Shown here one piece after another: positions 1-10,339 of a DNA stretch of 64,000 nt. Origin of the DNA: Bimastos eiseni (Eukaryota > Annelida > Clitellata > Crassiclitellata > Lumbricidae); contig OY365810.1 in assembly GCA_959347315.1 (NCBI GenBank), positions 13,233,415 through 13,297,414 on the forward strand, read 5' to 3'. Position 1 is the first letter of the stretch, and each line of letters opens with the position of its first letter. Both the position numbers and the translations under genes were made by a program. The notes beneath the pieces are model-generated. The model worked only from the letters and a program-made list of their open reading frames with translations. It did not search any database and had not been told where the DNA came from.

Positions 1-41
1 NNNNNNNNNNNNNNNNNNNNNNNNNNNNNNNNNNNNNNNNN
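1..41. other. Assembly gap edge (N)
   Basis: Forty-one undetermined bases, directly followed by a tandem repeat. The gap probably reflects an assembly break in the repeat. Confidence 0.95.
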
Positions 42-190
42 GAGAGAGGGAGAGAGGGAGAAGAGTAGGGAGAGAGGGAGAGAGGGAGAAGAGTAGGGAG
101 AGAGGGAGAGAGGGAGAAGAGTAGGGAGAGAGGGAGAGAGGGAGAAGAGTAGGGAGAGAAGGAGAGAGAGAAGAGTAGGGAGAGAGGGAG
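42..190. repeat. 28-bp purine minisatellite
   Basis: Unit gtagggagagagggagagag plus ggagaaga, period 28 bp, about five copies. It begins at the gap and degrades rightwards. Confidence 0.85.
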
Positions 191-560
191 AAGAATAAGA
201 AGAGAGAAGGAAAGGAGGAAGGAAGGAAGAGTGGAAGAAAGAGAATTAGGGATGATGGAAGAGAAAGAAGAAAGGGAGCAGGAAAGAGGAACAAGGGAAA
301 GGAGGGAGGAAGAAGAGAAAAAGGGAGGGAGGGAGGAGAATGGAAGGACGAAGAGGATGAGGAGAGAGGAAGTAAGAAAGAGTGGCAGTGAAAGAAAGGA
401 GGATAAAGGAGGGAGGAAGGAAGAAGAGGAAGGAGGAATGTAGGAAGAGACGGGGCAAGGAAGATTAGAAAGGAGGGATGAGTGAGAGAAATAGGAAGGA
501 CGGAGGAAGGAAGAAGAAGAAGGATGGTGGAAGGAAGAGAAGGAGGGTGGGAGGGTGGGA
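191..560. repeat. Polypurine (GA-rich) low-complexity tract
   Basis: Almost pure A/G strand made of gga, gaaga and gggagga words. Open frames on both strands here are Glu/Arg/Lys-rich or Ser/Leu/Phe-rich translations of the tract, not genes. Confidence 0.85.
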
Positions 561-1790
561 GAGAAGAATGGAAAAACGAAGGCGAGGGAACGTCCGAATC
601 GAATTTGTTGATAAGACAGCAGAAAATGAACTGGAAATGCTGGAGCGAGAGTCGCCTGAACAGCCAAGGAAAAAACCATCTGAGAATAGCCGATGGGGCA
701 GCGGACCATGGATATATAAGAGAGCCGACGGACGCTGGGGCAGCAGACCATGAGCATTGAAGAACAGTCGCCCTTGGGGGCATGCAGCAGACCGCGGAAG
801 AATGACAGTCATTTGTTGCGGCAGCGGGCTGCGTATGGCCGCGGCTTTAAAAAGATGTTCAGGGATTAGGTGAAGGCTTTCGAAAGATTCCAAATAGAGT
901 GGAAACGGCAAAGCACAGAGCGGCGTTAAAGATTAATATGGTCCGGATGGTTTTTTTTACAAAAGCCGGTGGTCCCGTGGTATTAAGAGGAGATATAATA
1001 AGGGAAGTGACTGAGAATAAGAGAATGAGGAAGGAAGGAGATATCGGCATCCTCAGATCCTCAGCAATTGGGATTCACAAATCACTTATCAACTCGTTTA
1101 GTCAAACATTGCAGATGCCAAACTCCTCTTGTCCACCTTGCATAACCCCAGGCATGTTCTTCATTAACTCCTACCTCCACTCCGTCACCAATTAAGACCT
1201 ATAGCACACACCCATGTTCTCACACCCAAACACGACTCTCAATTTATCCTCAGATCACTATACAAAGAGTTACTAATTTGTCATTAATTATAGCTACTTT
1301 TATTGTTCAATGTCACTCATGCAGCATTTCTGCGTAATTGTAGGTTGTTTTATTTCTAAATAAACGGATATCTCGTCATCATCATTTGTTGACGTGCAGA
1401 CTCATTCTTTGCATTCACTCACTCAGTCACTCATTCAATCAATCAATCAAGCAAGCAAGCAATAAATCAATCAACTCAAAATCAATACACGTCTTTTTCA
1501 ACAGGTATTCGTATCCTCAGAGGCTTGATAGTACTTCCACAAGTGGAAGTGTATTTCATATGAGACTCTAATCTCAAGGAGGCACTCCTTAAAAGCATAG
1601 ATGTGCGCAGAGAGCCATGGAATTCGAATCCTTATTAACTTAGAAAGACGAATTGCCAAAGCAGTCTTAGTTAACTGGACAGTTGATAACGCTCTACTGC
1701 TGAGAAGACCTAATTGGTGGTGTGGTTGACTGGTTGTGCTGTTTTAACAAGCTACAGTTCAGCGAAATGAAGCGCGGAAACTATCCATAT
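561..1790. other. No recognisable gene; unique sequence
   Basis: Moderate-complexity sequence. Two imperfect copies of 'ggggcagcrgaccatg' lie at about 693-752. A degenerate (ATCA)/(CAAG) stretch lies near 1420-1480. I see no protein similarity and no convincing splice-bounded exon. Confidence 0.5.
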
Positions 1791-2314
1791 TACACTGTGT
1801 CCGGAAATAAAGGTAATAATTTTACTGATAATAATTATGAAAATAAATAGTAAATAATTGTCGATTTGTTAAATTTAAAAATCGTTTTAACTCTGGCATA
1901 TTTATCTAATACTGCATAGAATGTGATAGCTCCTGTAGTTCAATAATGACCCGATAATGACGTAAATTGTATCAACATTCGAGTATTAGGGACGGCCCAA
2001 AATTCATCTACAGAATTTTCATCTGTTTTCAAATGTTTTCGCTAAACCGCCCAAAAAACTTTCAGATTTATTCTTGTATTTGAATAATATTAGACTGCAA
2101 GATGTGTTAAAAGTGTCCGCGTTCAGCCTCACCACAAGCTTCAACACGACGTCACCACGGCGTATCTTTTCAACCAGGACGTTCATAAATTACAGCAGAT
2201 TTTGGATAAATATGTCTTGTTTAAAACGATTTTTGAATTTTAAAAATCGACAAATATTTACTATTTATTTTCATATTATCGGTATGAGGTCCCTTTATTT
2301 CTGGACACGGTGTA
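1791..2314. mobile_element. Tc1/mariner-like element (non-autonomous) with long TIRs
   Basis: The left end reads TACACTGTGTCCGGAAATAA. The right end is its inverse, ttatttctggacacggtgta, and each end is bounded by TA, the Tc1/mariner target. The homology continues inwards for about 110 bp per arm: left 1791-1905 and right 2203-2314, sharing 'gaaaataaatagtaaat' and 'aaaaatcgttttaa'. The centre has no intact transposase. The open frame at 2074-2337 simply runs through the right arm. The arms differ at many positions, so the copy is old. Confidence 0.75.
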
Positions 2315-2518
2315 GTAGTTGGCCTATACAGCATTAATGGAATTGAAGACATATAAGACACCTGTATATCGAACTGGATCGATCGTTTTCAATGACTGCT
2401 GAGAGAAAACAAGTTGTCTTGCGGTCGGTTACTATTGATCGTTCACCAACAGCGCCTTCTGACTCCGCTATAGTGAGCTTTTCTTGGGAGAGAAAGAAAA
2501 ATTTTGCACTTTATCTAA
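2315..2518. other. Short unique spacer
   Basis: Nothing recognised between the mariner-like element and the C-rich repeat. Confidence 0.4.
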
Positions 2519-2763
2519 GCTACTAGCTGAAGTACCCGGCATACCCCGGTTTGAACTTCCAATTGGTGTGCACAATTCTTAAAGGTGTTTAAAAAAATCA
2601 TCCCTATCCCTGCTCGACCCTGTCCCCATCCCTGCCTTGCCGTTTCCCCGTCCTATCCCCACCCCTGCCCTGCCCTGCCCGGCCCGGCCCGGCCCTGTCC
2701 CCGGGTTGAACTTCAATTGGTGTACACAGTTCTTAAATTTGGTGAAAAAAATAATCCCTGGTC
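2519..2763 (+). repeat. C-rich dispersed/tandem repeat, left part
   Basis: It opens with 'ctagctgaagtacccggc'. Two copies of a unit 'gttgaacttc-aattggtgt-cacagttcttaaa' follow (about 2549-2607 and 2703-2760), separated by a CCCTG/CCCGG-rich tract (2608-2702). The same opening motif recurs at 3236, and a related one at 7967. The block is split by the RTE fragment and resumes at 3120. Confidence 0.65.
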
Positions 2764-3119
2764 TACCATGCCCAATCATGGAGAGACAAGATAATCAACA
2801 AGATTCTTATGAGAGAAATGGGACAAGAAGACATCGAGATCAACATCAAAAGGAGAAGACTGAGGTGGGTGGGGCATGTCTGTCGCATGGAGGAGGAGAG
2901 AAGAGCTAAACAGGTGATGTCCTGGTGTGCGGGAGGCCAAAGGAGGAGAGGAAGACCGAGAAAATACTGGCCAGATACCACAATAGACGACCTAAAATGT
3001 TTGGAGATATCGTGGAAGGAGTCTGAGACACTGGCTTTGGATAGAGACGAATGGAGGAAGTGCGTTGCGATGTGTAGACCTACACAGGAAGGACTAAGTA
3101 CTAAGCATGTACCATGCCC
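2764..3119 (+). mobile_element. RTE-type LINE 3' fragment with 10-bp target duplication
   Basis: Translating 2800-3110 gives the C-terminal tail typical of endonuclease/reverse-transcriptase LINEs of the RTE kind: RRRLRWVGHVCRMEEERRAK, then GQRRRGRPRKYW, then SWKESETLALDRDEWRKCV. This arginine-rich 'LRWxGHVxRM...GRPRxxW...DRxxWR' pattern is family knowledge. The piece is flanked by direct copies of TACCATGCCC at 2764-2773 and 3110-3119, a clean target-site duplication. The insertion is therefore a 5'-truncated copy of about 336 bp, and no RT catalytic region is present. Confidence 0.85.
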
Positions 3120-3256
3120 CATCCTTGCCCTGCTATGCACTGTCCCCAACCCTACCCTGTTCCCACTGCCCTTCCCTGTCAACACCTCTGCTCTGTCACC
3201 ACCCTTGACCTGCCCTGTACCCGTGAACTTAACCCTGGCTGAAGTACCCGGCTGAA
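3120..3256 (+). repeat. C-rich repeat, right part
   Basis: Continuation of the CCCTG-type array after the LINE insertion, ending in the motif 'gctgaagtacccggc' that also opens the block at about 2527. Confidence 0.6.
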
Positions 3257-4080
3257 TCAATAAATAGCCGGCTGCATAAATTATCATTAGACGTGATGTA
3301 TGCAATCTGACCGCCAGAGGCGTGCGGGGCATAAATGCTATTTTGTCGTTTGGTGAGATAACATGGATGAAGGACTTTCCAATTCAATAAATGCTCGCCT
3401 ATAAGGAGGCAGTGCAAATGACAGACTCAACGGATGGAGGAAAATGGCGGTTTATTTTCTGCATTTGTTGAAATGATCGGAAGGGGTAAGATTTTGGGAT
3501 CGCGAGTCCCCTAATGTTTTTGTCTGGGCTGCTAAGAAGTATTCGGTATAATTTTGGAGGAATCGGTCGAGTGGAGGATACATTGTTACATAGACACTTT
3601 TCTTCTTTACGGATATAGATGCATTAAGCTGAGAACTTTCAGACATTGCATTGCGGTAATTAATTTTTGCCAATTTCTGGGCTGAGCGTATACTACCGTC
3701 ACCTAGCGAATGCAAAGAGCTCAACTGTCACCTTCAGTGACTGTTGCGAACATCTTTATAGCCAAGAACGGTGGCGCCACCTGGCGAATGAAGAATGAAC
3801 GACCGACCCGACGAAGCTACAATTTTCCTGTTGTTGGGATCAGTTGTCGAGCTCACGTCCCAAGCGATTGATTTATGGTGCGTTAGGCGCCGGTCTGCGA
3901 TGGCTGCGTTTAATATGGGCTATTAAAAGCAGCGGCGTCGATCAGTGTAGGCGGTAAGTCATTTTGTCATTAGTTGGCCAGATGGCGCTTGCAACTCTGC
4001 CGAATAATAGCCGAGATAATGAAGGGCCTGGTGCCGTGGACTGGTGCATTATGTGACCAGATTCCGATGCAAACAGTCCA
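3257..4080. other. No recognisable gene
   Basis: Unique sequence with no protein similarity that I recognise. There is some inverted similarity around 3745-3950 (cggtggcgccacctggcg is nearly self-complementary). Confidence 0.45.
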
Positions 4081-4140
4081 CTCCACACGCACATACACAC
4101 ACGCACGCACACGCGCGCACGACCACACGGACACACGCAA
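4081..4140. repeat. Imperfect (CA)n microsatellite
   Basis: CA/CG-interrupted dinucleotide run. Confidence 0.8.
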
Positions 4141-4179
4141 ATACGAATTGCACTCATAATCCTACGATGAAACGTGTAA

Positions 4180-4350
4180 CATGAAATGGAGGAGTGATGG
4201 AGAGAAAGAGGAGTGGATGGAGAGGAGGAGGAGTGGATGGTGAGGAAGAGGAGGATGTGAAATGTAGATGATGCAGAGGCAGAAACTGTGGAGGAATAGG
4301 GAGAAGGGGTTGAAGAGGAAGACAGGCAGGTGATGGAAGAAAGAGATGAA
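4180..4350. repeat. GGA-rich purine tract
   Basis: Repeated 'gaggaggagtggatgg' words. The open frames here on the opposite strand are low complexity. Confidence 0.7.
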
Positions 4351-4499
4351 CGAGTAGTGACATTACGATGATACAATGCCACACATTACGATCGAAGAGA
4401 TTGCAATATACAGTAAAGAACACAAATATACAATAATTGTGCTATTGGAAGATATGGTGACCTAGCTAGAAGAAAGAAATGGGACAAGAGAACAGAAGT

Positions 4500-4820
4500 A
4501 TATGACGATGATGATGATGACGATGACGGTGATGATGATATTGATGACTAGTACGGCGTAATAATAATAATGATTATGATTACAACAAACTCACGATATC
4601 ACAGAAGATGACGATAAAAATGCAATTATAACAAGGATAATGGTAATTATTATATGATAATGAAGATAAAAATGAGGTTGATGTTGTTGTTCACGATGAT
4701 GACAATGATGATGATCACGATGATGCTGATGGTGGTAGTGATGTGGTAATTGTGATGATGCTGATGATGCTGCAAACGATGACGACGATGATGATGATGA
4801 CGGCGATGACGACGATAATG
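4500..4820. repeat. Degenerate (GAT)n region
   Basis: Runs of gatgatgat interspersed with gacgat and ataataata. The opposite frame gives His-rich peptides. Confidence 0.75.
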
Positions 4821-5209
4821 ACCGACTATAGACGAGGAAGCCCGACTAATCGGTGAGCCTTCACAAACCGGTCCTAGATTATATCCATTGATTTGCCTGT
4901 ATGCGAAGCTGCGCTGACTTAGAGATGCCTGCGTTGATGTGCAATTGATTGGCGGATGTGCTTCCTCCATCTTGTCTTACTGACTTTGTGAGCTTCGTAT
5001 CTCTGTATCATCCTTGTACCTGGCTTCACGTCTCTTCTTCTCGTTCAAGGTGATCTCAGTGATCACCCGTGCGTTGATTAGACGGATCAATGTGGTTCAA
5101 CTGCGCTCGTGAATAAGCTGGTACCCAGCTATTAGGCTGCCACAGATCAACCAAAGTGAGTTTAAATAAGTCATTGAGTTCCTTATATTACTTGGTCGCG
5201 GCTGGACTT

Positions 5210-5345
5210 GAGGCGCAGTTGAGCTGGTTTCTTGAAGGGTCGGTACATAAATTCTCTGAACGAATGAATAACTGAATGAATGAATGAGTAAATGAATGAA
5301 TGAATAAATATATAAATAAATTAGTGAATGAATGAATGAGTGAAT
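5210..5345 (+). mobile_element. LINE 3' tail running into (ATGA)n
   Basis: 'cttgaagggtcggtacataa' followed by 'attctctgaacgaatgaata' matches, in decayed form, the tail seen at 7007-7060 (ttgaaggggcgctatataaa then ATGA repeats). An (ATGA)n array with ataaata interruptions follows to 5345. Confidence 0.55.
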
Positions 5346-5439
5346 GAACGCGCAAGTGGCGCCTAAGAAATCTGAAGTTTACCCGATTAAGAACATGGTG
5401 GTCTGACTGTGATCGGTTTCAACAGGTGATCAAACGAGT

Positions 5440-5720
5440 TTCTTGCCTTCTCTCTGTCTATCTCAATCACTGCCTACGCCTCTGTCTCTCTGTCTCTATC
5501 TGTCTCTGTCTGCATATGTATGTCTCCCTATCTCTCCCTCTCTCTGTCTTTCTCAATCTCCGCCCATGCCTGTGTGTCAATCTAGCTATCTCTATCTGTC
5601 TCTCTGTCTCTATCTGTCTCTCTGTCTCTATCTGTCTCTCTGTCTCTATCTGTCTCTCTGTCTCTATCTGTCTCTCTGTCTCTATCTGTCTCTCTGTCTC
5701 TATCTGTCTCTCTGTCGTCG
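5440..5720. repeat. TCTG/TCTC repeat with 18-bp minisatellite core
   Basis: From about 5586 to 5716 the unit 'tctatctgtctctctgtc' repeats about seven times almost exactly. 5440-5585 is a more degenerate version. The SICLSV-repeat peptide encoded here is not a gene. Confidence 0.9.
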
Positions 5721-5742
5721 CCAACCACTGCACGTCTTTCGA

Positions 5743-6990
5743 TTCATTCATTCATACTTTACGAAGATTTACATAACGCCCCTTAAAGACTAATACTCTC
5801 GACTCCTGGCACAGCTATAAAAACCGTGTTAAGGCGAGTATGAAAGGTGTCTGAGTGCACCCTTGGCGACAAACTCCTTCGCTGCAAGAATTCATGCAGT
5901 GCCAGTCCCAAGCCTGGATACAGGAGGAGGGCGAGGCTAATGGTCTTTGCTACCACACTGTGTCGTTAAACTGCGACCATCACCACCTTGGCGACAACCG
6001 CAACGTCAACGTTAGGGTGTTCCAGAGCTAGGGGCCAACGACTGAGAAGTGTCGAGTTTGTTAAGTCTTTGTGCGGGCAAATGGGACAATGAGCATGCCT
6101 CGCTCAGTAGAGCGGAGAGAGCGGCGATTCGGTACATTCAAAGTAGAGTAACAGAGACCCCTAAGATAGGCAGGGGCAAGAGCTAGCAAGGACAGCCATT
6201 CCAATTAGTTGATACGATACGAGATTTGCTGTTGGAGGGGGAGCCAGTGGAGCACATTCGGCATGTAGCTGGAGACATGGCCAAATTTCGGAATACTTCC
6301 GATAAGACGTGCAGCAGAACGCAGGACCCGATCCAGGCACCGCAACCGCCCGGCTGGAAGGCCTGCATAGAGTGAGCAACAGTAATTCAGTCTGGCTGTG
6401 ATGAAAGCGTGAACAAGGGTAGCTGTGGCGTCTGGAGTCAGCAAGCGGGAAACAGTGCAAAGCTGACGCAACTGGTAGTATGAGTCACGACAAAGACGGT
6501 GAATATGAGAAGCGAAGGTGAGCTCCTGGTTCAAGGTGACTCCAAGGTCACGGATAACAGAGGAAAATGCAAATTGGGGGAAGTGAGCAATAGTGGCAGT
6601 TAAATCAAGCCTCATAAGCTGCTGGCGAGTGCCCAGCCAGATAAATTGTTTTTTGGGTTGAGTCGCAGGCGGCCTGTCACCATCCAAGCCTCGAGTGCAT
6701 TCAGTGTTTGACTCATTGCCCGAACAGCAGTATACAGGCATTAGAAGCCATACAAAGTAGGTAGGCTTGGACGTCATCGGCGTAAAGGTGACCCAGTAGA
6801 ACAGTGGCATTAACGACAGAAACAATCTCAGAAGTGCATATGAAATACAGAAGAGGACCCAGCACCGAACCCTGAGGAAGGCCATAAGGAGCAGGGATTA
6901 GATCGGGTTCTATTGAAGAGTAAGCTGCATGAAACAGCACTGGAGAGTTATCTCCGTGGCGTAACCTGACGGTAATGTCTACAATAACTA
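5743..6990 (-). mobile_element. CR1/L2-group non-LTR retrotransposon, 5'-truncated and decayed
   Basis: Reading the minus strand from about 6990 down, the RT palm appears as GLPQGSVLGPLLYF and then YADDVQAY (catalytic ADD box). After a frameshift near 6720-6760, the thumb appears as VIRDLGVTLNQELTFASHIH, LVHAFITARLNYCCSLYAGL, RVLRSAARLI and HWLPLQQQI. Further down, RSTERGMLIVPFARTKT and SVVGP-stop-LWNTL give the usual C-terminal block. The end corresponds to FHTRLNTVFIAVP and a tail 'aaggggcgttatgtaaat' with (ATGA)n at 5743-5758. Stops and frameshifts make it inactive. A 113-bp element is inserted near its 3' end. Confidence 0.9.
5861..5997 (+). mobile_element. 113-bp short interspersed element with 12-bp target duplication
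   Basis: The direct repeats CCTTGGCGACAA at 5861-5872 and 5986-5997 bracket 5873-5985. Removing the insert plus one repeat rejoins the LINE reading ...LSPR. The body contains 'gccagtcccaagcctggata' and 'caggaggaggg' and ends in a CACCA-rich tail. Related copies lie at about 50738-50850 (full length), 15275-15350 (inverted) and 38197-38240 (fragment). Confidence 0.8.
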
Positions 6991-7006
6991 CGACGCCAAT
7001 TCATTC

Positions 7007-7200
7007 ATTCATTTCGATAATTTATATAGCGCCCCTTCAATACTACTATTCCTGGGCGCTCTCGATTCTGGCACGGCGATAGGAACAGTCTTAATGCGAT
7101 ATTTAAAAAAAATCAGTCTGATTGAACCTTGGGCGACACGAACGCAAGGCAAAGGGAGCGCATTCCAGCGAAAGGCCTCTTCACTTCCATTTGAAATCAA
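7007..7200 (-). mobile_element. LINE C-terminal fragment with (ATGA)n 3' tail
   Basis: The minus-strand frame reads FRWNALPLP and then FFKYRIKTVPIAVPESRAP, matching the WNxLP...FKxxLKTxLF terminus of CR1/L2-type ORF2. It runs into 'gaaggggcgctatataaatt' and ATGAATGAATGA. The tail abuts the truncated 5' end of the LINE at 5743-6990, which has the same orientation. Confidence 0.75.
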
Positions 7201-7260
7201 ATTGCAAAACAGGCAGATGTGGACTTGTTGTGTTTCGGTTAAGCCTGAATCCTCTTCACA
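7188..7260 (+). repeat. Dispersed repeat copy (pair with 10362-10432)
   Basis: 'tgaaatcaaattgcaaaaca' and 'ggcagatgtggacttgttgt' are shared almost exactly with 10362-10432, in the same orientation. In the second copy the sequence runs on to a 'ttggcgctatataaaa' tail, so this is probably a SINE or LINE 3' piece. Confidence 0.75.
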
Positions 7261-7299
7261 TCCATTGTGCTAATAATATATGATTAAGTGATGATGATG

Positions 7300-7372
7300 A
7301 CCGTGTGGACATGATGATGATGATGATGATGATGATGATAATGATGAAGATGACGACGACGACGACGACGAC

Positions 7373-7419
<47 letters not shown>

Positions 7420-7470
7420 CGACGACGACTATGGTAATGACGATGATGAAGTGATGACAACGACAATGAC
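7300..7470. repeat. (GAT)n/(GAC)n microsatellite
   Basis: Long gatgatgat run with embedded gacgacgac blocks. The opposite strand gives a poly-His frame with no coding meaning. Confidence 0.9.
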
Positions 7471-7549
7471 TATGATGATACCGGCGGCTTGAAGAGGAAT
7501 AAGGAGAAGTAGGAGACCAAAGATGTGCTCGTAGTGTAATGAGAACCTT

Positions 7550-7700
7550 TCAATTGGCCCATCGGGTTTGACCCTTCACTGTCTCTGACAGGTTGAACGC
7601 GTGTCAAGCTACTTAAGGTTCCTAGTGTGTGGGTCGTGCTAGCCCGAGTTCAATCCTCGAAAATTATCGCCCACAGAAATTCCGGGACCCGAGGCAGAGC
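7550..7700 (+). mobile_element. Possible tRNA-derived SINE remnant
   Basis: 'cccgagttcaatcctcg' (7642-7658) resembles an internal pol III B box. The upstream A box is not convincing, so this is weak. Confidence 0.25.
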
Positions 7701-7964
7701 AACCACATAAATTCTGGCTCCTGGGCAGGGCAATCATGGTTCTCTAATAATCTTTAGGCTATACGAGAAACTTGATTGCGGGCCCGACTCGGGCCCCTAG
7801 AAAGCCGCTGGGCTCTAGGCATTTGCTACCTCTGAACCCCACTCTCTGATGGCCATGGTGTGGGATCTGCCATGCTCACAACAAAATTAAGAACACAGAG
7901 CGATGTGGGAGAACCATTTTGTCTCAGAGACTCTGAGAGCTAAGTAATATATTCCTTTATATAT

Positions 7965-8012
7965 CTACTAGCTGGGAACCCGTCGTTGCACGGGTTGAGA
8001 CAGGTTTTTGGG
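7965..8012 (+). repeat. Dispersed repeat end 'tactagctg...acccg'
   Basis: 'ctagctgggaacccgtcgtt' and 'gcacgggttga' resemble the openings at about 2523 and 3236. The parent element is not identified. Confidence 0.4.
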
Positions 8013-8188
8013 CCATGTATGTAAACAAAGTGTTTACATAAATTCTTTATAGACACTGATGCGTACACAGTACATACCCACCTGACCGACTTTGCAAATG
8101 ATACTGTATACCTGGTATACCAGTACGATGTCTCCCAAATCGTCCATTCATGGTGTTTCGTCGACGCGCTCCTGGCGACTTAGAATGA

Positions 8189-8189
<1 letters not shown>

Positions 8190-8230
<41 letters not shown>
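8190..8230. repeat. (AT)n microsatellite
   Basis: About 19 uninterrupted AT units. Confidence 0.95.
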
Positions 8231-8232
<2 letters not shown>

Positions 8233-9135
8233 TCACAAAGGAGGAAAAATGAATCTAGACCATAAAGCAGATTTTTCTTTGTTAACCCCAAAAGGATAGA
8301 ACGGAAGGCTCTGCAATATGAAATATTTAGCGAACCATTTTTCATGCGAATTCTAGGTCAACGTGACTATTTTTATCCTAAAATTCATTTTCAGTTTCAA
8401 TATTTTGGAAATTGCTACTTTCGAATTGAAAATTTAGCCGACACTCAGTATCATAAACACCGCCATTTTCACTCGCATCATCTGAAGGTAATGCATATGT
8501 GATAATTATGCAAATCAGGTGTGTTAGTTGGAAAACCACGTCTTTACTCGGAGTGCTCGCCAAATGGTAGACCTACTCGGAAACAATTTCAGAGGCGAAG
8601 CGTTGCACACGCTTGGTTCAAAATTCAATCACAAGATGTAAGATCAATCTCCTAAAAGAAGAAGAAAAGGCGATGGAGGGACCGAATAAATAAAAGAAGG
8701 AAATAACCCAGTGAGTCGTAGGTGATGATATGACAAATAGTCTTCTAAGGCTGGACGATACGAATATCAATAACGTCAAGTCCTGATAAGTTCAAAGGGC
8801 AGCTTTAGCCCGGCTCCTAACGGCCTGGCTGGCTATCCATCCCATGGGATAGATCCGGTCTCTATTGGCACCATTACTCACGCTCTCAGTCCTCACTCTC
8901 CTATTCCGTGACCTGCCTCTCCAGACCAATATTTCGCACTATAGTCCTCTTTCATCGCCTTTCGCTATTATAGATGGTAAAAGATACATTATGCTGAACA
9001 ATGACAACACATTATTATCTCCATGGATAAACATACAAGTCATACGATATGATTAGCATAATTAACTTCATAATTAATCAAATGCGTAGATTTTCATAAT
9101 TTCTTTTAGCGCCTATGCACACGTTGCTTTTGCAC
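8231..9135. other. No recognisable gene
   Basis: AT-rich unique sequence. Short open frames show no recognisable similarity. Confidence 0.45.
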
Positions 9136-9139
9136 AACT

Positions 9140-9245
9140 AAATAGCTCCAACGGTGCTATATAAATGCTGCGCGCACTGTTGCGAAATATATATATGGTA
9201 TATAAATAATATATATATATTACATATTATATATATATATATAAT
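9140..9245. repeat. 'gctatataaat' tail and AT-rich repeat
   Basis: 'caacggtgctatataaatgc' (9149-9168) resembles the LINE tail family. It is followed by imperfect (AT)n at 9187-9243. Confidence 0.5.
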
Positions 9246-9254
9246 AGGTTTGTC

Positions 9255-9545
9255 ACAGGTTCGAGACCAATTCTTCCTCCTTCTTATCCCCATCATCCTC
9301 TTCTTTCTCTTGTTACCACTCTCCTCCTCTGGCTTCCATTCTCCCCCTCCATCATCAACTACTCCCTAAAACATCATCCGCTTTTTCTTCATCCGCTTCT
9401 TACTTCTCTTCCTACTCTTTTCCCAATCCTCCATCAAATCCTCCCAAAAATTCCCCTCCCACATCTTCCTCCTTCTTCTCTTCTTCCTCATCCTTGTCTT
9501 CAGCAGCATCATGATAACTATCGACAGCAGCAGCAGCAGCAGTAG
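9255..9545. repeat. Pyrimidine-rich TCC/TTC tract and short (CAG)n
   Basis: CTTCCTCC-type low complexity to about 9500, then a short AGCAGCAG run at 9522-9543. Confidence 0.7.
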
Positions 9546-9814
9546 ACCTCGATTGATGCGGAATTCAGTTTCTCGACTGGGAGAGTCTCTGCATGGCTTG
9601 GCTGCATCGCCGAAAATTCCCATCAGGACTTTAAGGCTTTCGTCGTAGACGACTGAAAGAAGAGGCGAACGAACGGACAACGAAAACTCAATCATCACAG
9701 TCCATGCGAAGCCACATTCTGACCGCAAATTAGGTTACAGCAACGGTCGTACAACGTACGGCGATGCCATTACAACGCGTTACAGTAATTTGCGGTACAT
9801 TGCTCACAGACGAC

Positions 9815-10145
9815 TGAGAGAGGAGCGACGAAGGAGACATGGTGTTACATGGCCTTGGTAGACAGAGAACAGGGAGAGAGAGACAGAGAGACAGAGAGAG
9901 AGCAGCTAGGAGGGCCTTGTGCTACATGGCCTCAAGAGAGGAGAGAGAGGGAGCGACGAGGGAAACCTGGTGTTACATGGCCTTATGAGAGAAAGGGAGT
10001 GACGAGGGAGGGTGGGTGTTGCATGGCTTTAAGAGAGAAAAACTGCGAGGGAGGCCTGGTGTCACATGGCCTCAGAAAGATTGTGAGGGGGCAGCGATGG
10101 AGGCCTAATGTTACATTGCATTGGGAGAGAGGGAGCATCTGGGAA
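9815..10145 (+). repeat. Degenerate 45-60-bp minisatellite
   Basis: About six diverged units share 'gagcgacgagggaggcctgg' then 'tgttacatggcct' and a GA-rich end. The repeated peptide VTWPYERK in the spanning frame follows from the repeat and is not evidence of a gene. Confidence 0.7.
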
Positions 10146-10267
10146 GCTTTATTATCTTGAACCGTATTCATGTTTACATTTTTATGTGCATATAAATATC
10201 ATGTAGAACATAACTTTTAATATGTATTGATCATGGTATGTCGTAAAGTCTTCTACCATCGACTGAG

Positions 10268-10305
10268 GTCTCGGATTCATTACATAATATTAAAGGCGCT
10301 ATATA
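10268..10305 (+). repeat. LINE/SINE tail 'ggcgctatataaat'
   Basis: Isolated tail motif following 'attacataatattaaa'. Confidence 0.45.
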
Positions 10306-10339
10306 AATAATTCGATTAGCCTATCTTTGGGATGAGACA

